A stretch of DNA of 64,000 nucleotides from the NCBI GenBank assembly GCA_963693305.1, contig OY855914.1, positions 22,852,972 to 22,916,971 on the forward strand, given 5' to 3'. Shown here piece by piece: positions 58,666 through 64,000 of this stretch. The notes under the pieces were generated by a model, which had not been told where the DNA came from, did not search any database, and saw only the letters and a list, made by a program, of their open reading frames with translations. The DNA comes from Meandrina meandrites (lineage: Eukaryota; Cnidaria; Anthozoa; Scleractinia; Meandrinidae). Both the position numbers and the translations under genes were made by a program. The first letter of the stretch is position 1, and the number at the start of each line of letters is the position of its first letter.

Positions 58666-60347
58666 ATGTTGCCTGGTACCCTTGTATTTCTATTGTCCTT
58701 GGCGGCAAAGATAAAAGCAGAAGAATATGGCGTTTTCTTTAAAATTGAAGAAAATTCTTTTCTTTTTAACGAAAACAACATTTGGATTGGAAAGGCAGAC
58801 TCCTTGCTGTCTTGTTCACAAATGTGTGCGAGGAAGGCCGCTTGTACGAGTGCAAATTTTATAGCAAGCGAAGGAACTTGTTCACTTCTCGGCAAAAACC
58901 AAACAAAGCAAGCAGAAAAGCTTTTAAAACGAGATGGTTCTTTTTATTTGGAAAAGGTCTGCCATTAGTATCTTTCATTACTCCTGGACTATTTTATACA
59001 TGTAGACTATCGGTATCGAGAAAAGGAAAATTCTTTTATGTGGGATATGTATTCCACAAAATCTTTCGTAATTCAAGAAAGGTAAATTAACTGTTGCTTC
59101 TCGTGTCGTTGTTTCGTCTGGTTTGAGGGAATTATACGACTTGCCATGAATGTCAACAATATAAAGCTATGTAAACAGGCACCAAACATTAATGTTACTG
59201 CAAGAAAAAAAAAAAATAAATAGAAGGTGGAAAGAAAAAGTTATTGCTCAAGTGGGCTTAAAATCGATCCGGTTAAATCTTAGCTGTACATTTTTAAATC
59301 TAATGTGGTTCCGCAGATTCAAGATGAAAGGAAACCACTTAAAAGAAAAGTCTTGGTGAATAATGGTCAGTTAGGATAACTGGCATCATCATTTTGTAGC
59401 TAAGATGATTTTTATTAAATTGACAGGTTGAAACTCCTGGAATCCCAAATTCACTTGGTGAGTAACACGTCGTCAAATGTAAGGTTTGTTAGGGCAGTAT
59501 TAATATGAAGGTTTGACCCGCGTTTCTGTGATGTAGGCAGCATGATAATTAATGAGAACATTTGATCTTGTACATTGCTCTCAGTCCATAGGTAGGTAAC
59601 TAATATGGTGAAATGTAGAAACCGCATAAAATCAGCAAGATTATAAATGTGTAATGCCATGATTAACAAAACATCCTTTATATAGGCACCACTCAATCAT
59701 CCGCAGTCGCCTCCTGTCAAGCTCTCAACAGCCAATCTTCTCCGGTTTCCTCGGGTGTTTATTGGATCAATCCTATTGGTGGATCCCACGCCAACGCCTT
59801 CCAGGCTTACTGTGATATGGAGACTGATGGAGGAGGCTGGACCCTAGTGTGGAGCTATACCTTCACTGATTATAGTCATTTCAAATATCCGTCAAACGCA
59901 ATCACACCAAGACCAAATTGGCTAGTGGACCCTCCAGTGGATGTTCCTATCTCGACAACCCTTCCATTGAGCGAAACAGACTACAATGCCATCAACTTCT
60001 CGCAGTGGAAACAACTTGGTAGACAGATCCTGATCAAGAGCAACATTAACAACTGGATAATCTGCTCTCCGGGAACTGGAAGTTTGGTTGATTGGCGGGA
60101 CGGAAGCATAAGCTGTCATATTGCCAAATACGTGACGGACACGTGTAAGGGGTCTCCGCCGCCTTCGAAAGTCATTGCGAGTATTCGTTATGGCCCGAGA
60201 TTCAGGACTTCGGCTAATGATGATTACTATTACTTTGATGGCTACAAGGGTAGTCACTGGCCCACCCATGATCCTTGTGGAACAGGCGATGGAAATCAAG
60301 TGAAAAATGTGGCCAACCCACATGGGAACATTTTCATACGGGCCTGA
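58666..60347 (+). CDS. Secreted PAN/Apple plus fibrinogen-like protein, array copy 9
   Basis: Exons are 58666-58956, 59427-59457 and 59686-60347. The product is 327 aa. The ATG follows the acceptor tttcag directly; an in-frame run-in upstream is intronic. Signal peptide MLPGTLVFLLSLAAKIKA; PAN domain with four cysteines; linker VETPGIPNSLG. The fibrinogen-related module begins GTTQSSAVASCQALNSQSS, reads WINPIGGSHANAF where other copies have IDPDGG, keeps DMETDGGGWTLVW and all six cysteines, and has the loop TCKGSPPPSKVIASIRYG, ending NIFIRA. Exon 1 and upstream DNA group with copies 1 and 5; exon 3 groups with copies 4, 5 and 8. The loss of the DPD acidic pair might affect a metal or ligand site, but that is inference. 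Confidence 0.86.
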
Positions 60348-61085
60348 CCGAGATGTTGAATGGATTTAAAAGACGTTAAAGCACAGGTTAATGATGTGTT
60401 TATTTAGAAGATTTACAACTTAGGCTTCTACAGTCGTGTGTTAATAACGCAACATTTATATAAACAGAATATGTATGCTGTATAACAATTATTTGGAAAA
60501 ATTAGATTGGCCGTACACTTGAACAAGAATATTCACTTATTATACCCATAATCATACAAAGTTAGCTTTGATAATTCTGTGGTTCTTGGAGCCAATAAAC
60601 TCTAGTGGCTCATTAGTTTTTACTCTCGTTGATTTGAAGATCGATAAAGTAGTCCTTTAAAAGCACATTAGCTTTCGCTGCGTTTGGAGCACCGTCCAGC
60701 GGACTGGGCGGACATTCACAAAAGAGGTTTTTGCATGGATGAATAAAAAGGGCGGAAATTTCCTTTGCAGTTCAGTAGATCGAAGCATGCACAAGTTGAT
60801 CAGTTGATCAAAAAGATTGGCCGGTGTTAAACAATTTAAGTTCGATGTTTCCGAGCTATAATCTTGCGTGGCAATTTTAACTTTTTGCGTAGTACATTTA
60901 TTATTCATGAAACCTTTTATGGAGTTGTTTTGAACATCAAGCACCTATTTGACTGTTAAATAAGTGATTCTTGGACCATTTTATGACTTTTTGTGTGTGA
61001 TAGGAAATTAAGTACCATAAATTAATCATTATGCTGAAGTATTCTCTGTTGTAGTTAATGCACGTTCTTGTATTTGCGAGTCAAG
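60348..61085. other. 3' flank of copy 9 and intergenic DNA
   Basis: The first 300 nt match the 3' flank of copy 5 closely. 60680-60780 loosely matches 34.5-34.6 kb. The remainder is unrecognised. No gene. Confidence 0.45.
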
Positions 61086-61086
61086 G

Positions 61087-61475
61087 TTTCCAGTTCGTAA
61101 CTTAATATCTGATGGTACAACCTTGCTGTACAACAAAGAAATTTTACAATATTTGGCACTAGCGGAATTGTTTCCAGGCAACCAATCATCGGACATAATC
61201 AATGATTGTTACGACAGAAACTTGTTTGTGTACTAAAGGCTAATTGGGTCGTACACTCTTGACCTAAAATTGGTCAAACTAGGATTCCTTCCTGGAATTA
61301 CGTTCTGTCTATGTATAAGTCACTTGTATTTGGCGAGCTGTTACAAATAATACCCGTGGATATCAGTGGTCAGTAACCTTTTTCTAAAACCAAGAATTAA
61401 GTACTTAGTACTCCTTTAGACGTCAGGTTTCACAGAGAGTGTCAGCACACATTCGTGCTTATAAACACTGCGCAA
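61087..61475. repeat. Downstream block shared by units 1 and 7
   Basis: Counterpart of 8908-9310 (tttccagttcgtaact ... cagagagtgtcagca). It marks the right end of array homology. Confidence 0.7.
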
Positions 61476-62680
61476 AAGCATAAATATTCTAGCGTATTCT
61501 AGCCTTGAATACCCAGTCGTGACGCGATTGAATCCTAGAGTATTCACGACGCACACAATACGTGACATACACCTGGAATATTCGTATCGAATATGGCCGA
61601 ATATGCTCTGTGCAAAATCGTTCGTGGATGTTCTTTAATTATACCACACATCTGGCGGGATCCTAGAGTATGAAGACGAATCCTTTGGTATAAAAAGTCA
61701 TGAAACGGAAGATAACTGTTTTGTAGTTATTTTCCTTGAAGTAGAATTTTTGCCCCAAATTCAAACAACTTAGTACGATTTTACGCGTCTGTCGCGCGTA
61801 TACGGTTACAACACAAATAGCGATCGTGACGCCGAACGCAATAGAATTCTTTTTGGAAATCTCGTTCCCAGAGTCCACGTTCCCGAAGTGTTAGAGCCTA
61901 TGTAACCGTTTATAATTATTTTCGAATGTGAATGTATAAGCAAGCACTGTATTTTACACCCGGAGAGAAATTAAACAACATCTGGCGTAAATTTCGCATT
62001 TAATCAGCTTTACGCTTCCTTTACATTTCCGTAAATCTCCATTTTTGTGCTGTGGTATTTTATTATCCATCCACTTATAACAACTCAACGACTGGCGAGC
62101 TGAAGAAAAATCGACATTGATAGCGAGAAACTAGCGCGAATTTTCGCTTTTGGCTCCTTTTGGCTCCCAATACTACAACTGTCAGCGGTATTGGCTCTAA
62201 AAAGACGAAGTATGAACTCATACATGAAGTGCGTAACAAACCTAATCCTTTGATTTTCGCCGACTTACCGCCACTTTTATTTGAAAGGTGTGAAGTCGGA
62301 GAGTTCGTTGAAGATGTTGAAACGTTGAAATCTGAATTTTCGAAGTAGAGGTATCTTTTCGTTGCGTTAGTTTTCGAGACAGCATCTTCTGTAATTCGGA
62401 TAACAGTTAGGAGTAGAATTTGATGACGCATCAACGAAGGAAACTCGACTGAGCGAATTCACGCGTGTAAACAGCCATCGATTTGAACGCTCACGAACTA
62501 CATGTGTAAACTCCTTCATGCTGTTGTTCAGGTAAGCTGAAAAAGCTCTTATTTACACGTAAAGTTTGTAAACTTCATAAAATCGATGTCTTTGTCTGCA
62601 CTCCACTGTTTTTACTATAACCAGGCGCATAGAAAGGAAATCAGATATCAGTTTAGGATCCCCGACAGTACTATAAACCA
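61476..62680 (+). other. Non-array DNA with a possible exon
   Basis: Sequence outside the array. The open + frame from about 62160 to 62348 reads VSGIGSKKTKYELIHEVRNK, then LPPLLFERCEVGEFVEDVET, and looks compositionally protein-like, but has no ATG at its start and no recognised family. A ttcag/gtaagc donor lies at 62531. It could be the 5' part of a downstream + strand gene, or nothing. Confidence 0.25.
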
Positions 62681-63125
62681 TACCTATGGTTCCCATGTTT
62701 TGTGAGTCATGCAATCATGCAAGCAATACAGTGTGTGCTGGCTAGCCTAAGTATATGTAACACAATCACTGCTTAGTCAAAAAAGCACTCTAGTTAGCGG
62801 GACAGGCTAACTGGATGGAGAGAGCCACTCTGATAGCCTGGGCTGTCTGTGGTTTAAGTAGTTTATAAAGCTTCATGTCGCTTGCCTACCTTTTGCAAGC
62901 TAAAAGCCAAACGAGAACCTTTAATGTAGTTGGGCATTGACAGCTGCATGTATAATCCGTTCAAGATTTTAGTTTGGCTAATTACATAGAAACAAATTAA
63001 ATATACATGTAAGCTCTTAAGGTCATTGCCCTGTATTGCATTGCACATCCTTTACGCAGAATTTGCCCGCGAGAGAAATAAATCGTTGCTTTCTCGTAAA
63101 CGAGTATGGGGAGCTATCAATTTAC
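62681..63125. other. Intergenic, nothing recognised
   Basis: Contains short ctagcctaag / gttagcgggacaggctaact motifs but no supported gene. Confidence 0.35.
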
Positions 63126-63135
63126 AATTTACTCT

Positions 63136-63380
63136 GGATTGGGCGGTCCGGGTTCGAGCCCTGGCCGGGGCACTGTGTTGTGTTCTTGGGCAAGATACTA
63201 CATAGTGCCTCTCTCCACCTAGGTGTATAAATGGGTACCGGCGAATTTACTGCTGGGGGTAACCCTGCGATGGACTAGCATCCCGTCCAGGGGGGAGTAG
63301 CAATACTCCTAGTCGCTTCATGCTACGGAAACCGGGATAAGCTCTGGCCTGACGGGCCCCTAGGCTCGTATACAGACTTT
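63136..63380 (+). mobile_element. tRNA-derived SINE, + strand
   Basis: A B-box-like GGTTCGAGCCC at 63151 heads a conserved body: gtgttcttgggcaagatact, tgcctctctccacctaggtg, taaatgggtaccggcgaat, gcgatggactagcatcccg, ctagtcgcttcatgctacgg and gggataagctctggcctgac. A T-rich tail follows. I recognise this body from coral and other metazoan genomes as a SINE. The A box is degraded. Confidence 0.75.
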
Positions 63381-63384
63381 ATTT

Positions 63385-63880
63385 TTTTCCCAATGATTTT
63401 TAAGGGGGTCAGTGTTTTGTGGAAGCCCCTGAGTGCTACATAATTCTTCATATCATACAAAAGCCAAATTCAATAATATATATGTATTGTTGTAGAATGC
63501 ATTCAAAATATTTCCAGAGCTCTAAAAACACAATGCATTGAAACATTGGCCAATTCCTCTGCTGTTGCTGAATCTAGATGTTTCTCTCTTGAAGATAAGA
63601 ATTAAGAATCATTTAAGTGAGTTCCCTTTTAAAGTGTTTTTGTGTTTTTGCTATCTTTGTTGTCTAATAATTTGGAAATATATTTATCAAGTTGCAGTAC
63701 TGCCATGCAGCACAGCAAGGCCTGCCATGCTAAGTAGCCATGCCAAACTTAATTCAGCATACCAAACTGAATGGTTACAAGCCAACTAGGGTTACCATGA
63801 TAGCACTTAGGTTTACCCTAGCTGAGTGCTAGGGTTACCCTAGCACCTGGCTAACTGTAAGGTAAAATCTGTACATGTAT
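63385..63880. other. DNA between the two SINEs
   Basis: AT-rich, with a short palindromic patch tgctagggttaccctagca at 63817. The 83-codon frame at 63538 is unsupported. Confidence 0.35.
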
Positions 63881-63884
63881 ACGA

Positions 63885-64000
63885 GCCTAGTGGCCCATCA
63901 GGCCAGAGCTTATCCCGGTTTCCGTAGCATGAAGCGACTAGGAGTATTTCTACTCCCCCCTGGATGGGATGCTAGTCCATCACAGGGTTACTCACAGTAG
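63885..64000 (-). mobile_element. tRNA-derived SINE, - strand, cut by window end
   Basis: Reverse complement of the 3' half of the 63136-63380 element (ccgtagcatgaagcgactag, gatgctagtccatcacaggg). The tRNA-like head would lie beyond the window. Confidence 0.75.

Noticed and set aside
62075..62434. 119-codon minus frame
   Set aside because: Opposite the more protein-like + frame at 62160-62348; composition (Ser/Thr rich, no domain) gives no support.

Overview
The window is eukaryotic, intron-bearing, AT-rich DNA from an anthozoan cnidarian, most likely a stony coral. Three things point there: secreted PAN/Apple plus fibrinogen-like genes of a type that is abundant in corals (my recollection is that their C-terminal module is annotated there as 'uncharacterized skeletal organic matrix protein 5-like'), a tRNA-derived SINE near the right end that I recognise from coral genomes, and many degraded transposons. 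Nothing looks bacterial. There are no operons, no CRISPR array and no rRNA. Most short open frames are chance frames in spacer DNA.

The backbone is one tandem array of a single three-exon gene family, all on the + strand. Exon 1 (always 291 nt, starting at an ATG directly after a splice acceptor) encodes a signal peptide and a four-cysteine PAN/Apple domain. Exon 2 (always 31 nt) encodes a linker. Exon 3 (656-677 nt) encodes a six-cysteine fibrinogen-related module. Five copies look intact: 5580-8182, 29728-34148, 45632-47206, 51673-55010 and 58666-60347. Copy 20339-25265 is split by a 3.35 kb transposon, copy 39219-41394 is frameshifted, and 25772-26032 and 47713-47973 are PAN-only relics or mini-genes. 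If made, the proteins would be secreted lectin-like or matrix proteins of about 325-332 aa.

Layout: 0-0.5 kb possible tail of an upstream gene; 1.2-9.3 kb unit 1; 9.46-15.43 kb a giant inverted-repeat element flanked by TTAA, itself hit by a non-LTR retrotransposon; 16.0-34.8 kb units 2 and 3; 35.1-41.7 kb unit 4; 42.5-55.3 kb units 5 and 6, a near-copy of 16.0-31.7 kb; 55.6-61.5 kb unit 7; 61.5-64 kb non-array DNA with two opposed SINEs.

The array is a mosaic. By exon 1 and upstream DNA the copies group as {5.6k, 39.2k, 58.7k}, {20.3k, 45.6k} and {29.7k, 51.7k}. By exon 3, the 5.6k copy joins {20.3k, 45.6k}, while 39.2k and 58.7k join {29.7k, 51.7k}. The near-identical 16-32 / 42-54 kb duplication stops just before exons 2-3. 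Recognition-module exons have therefore been exchanged or diversified separately from the PAN exons. Paralogous empty sites inside the window allow several transposon insertions to be delimited to the base.
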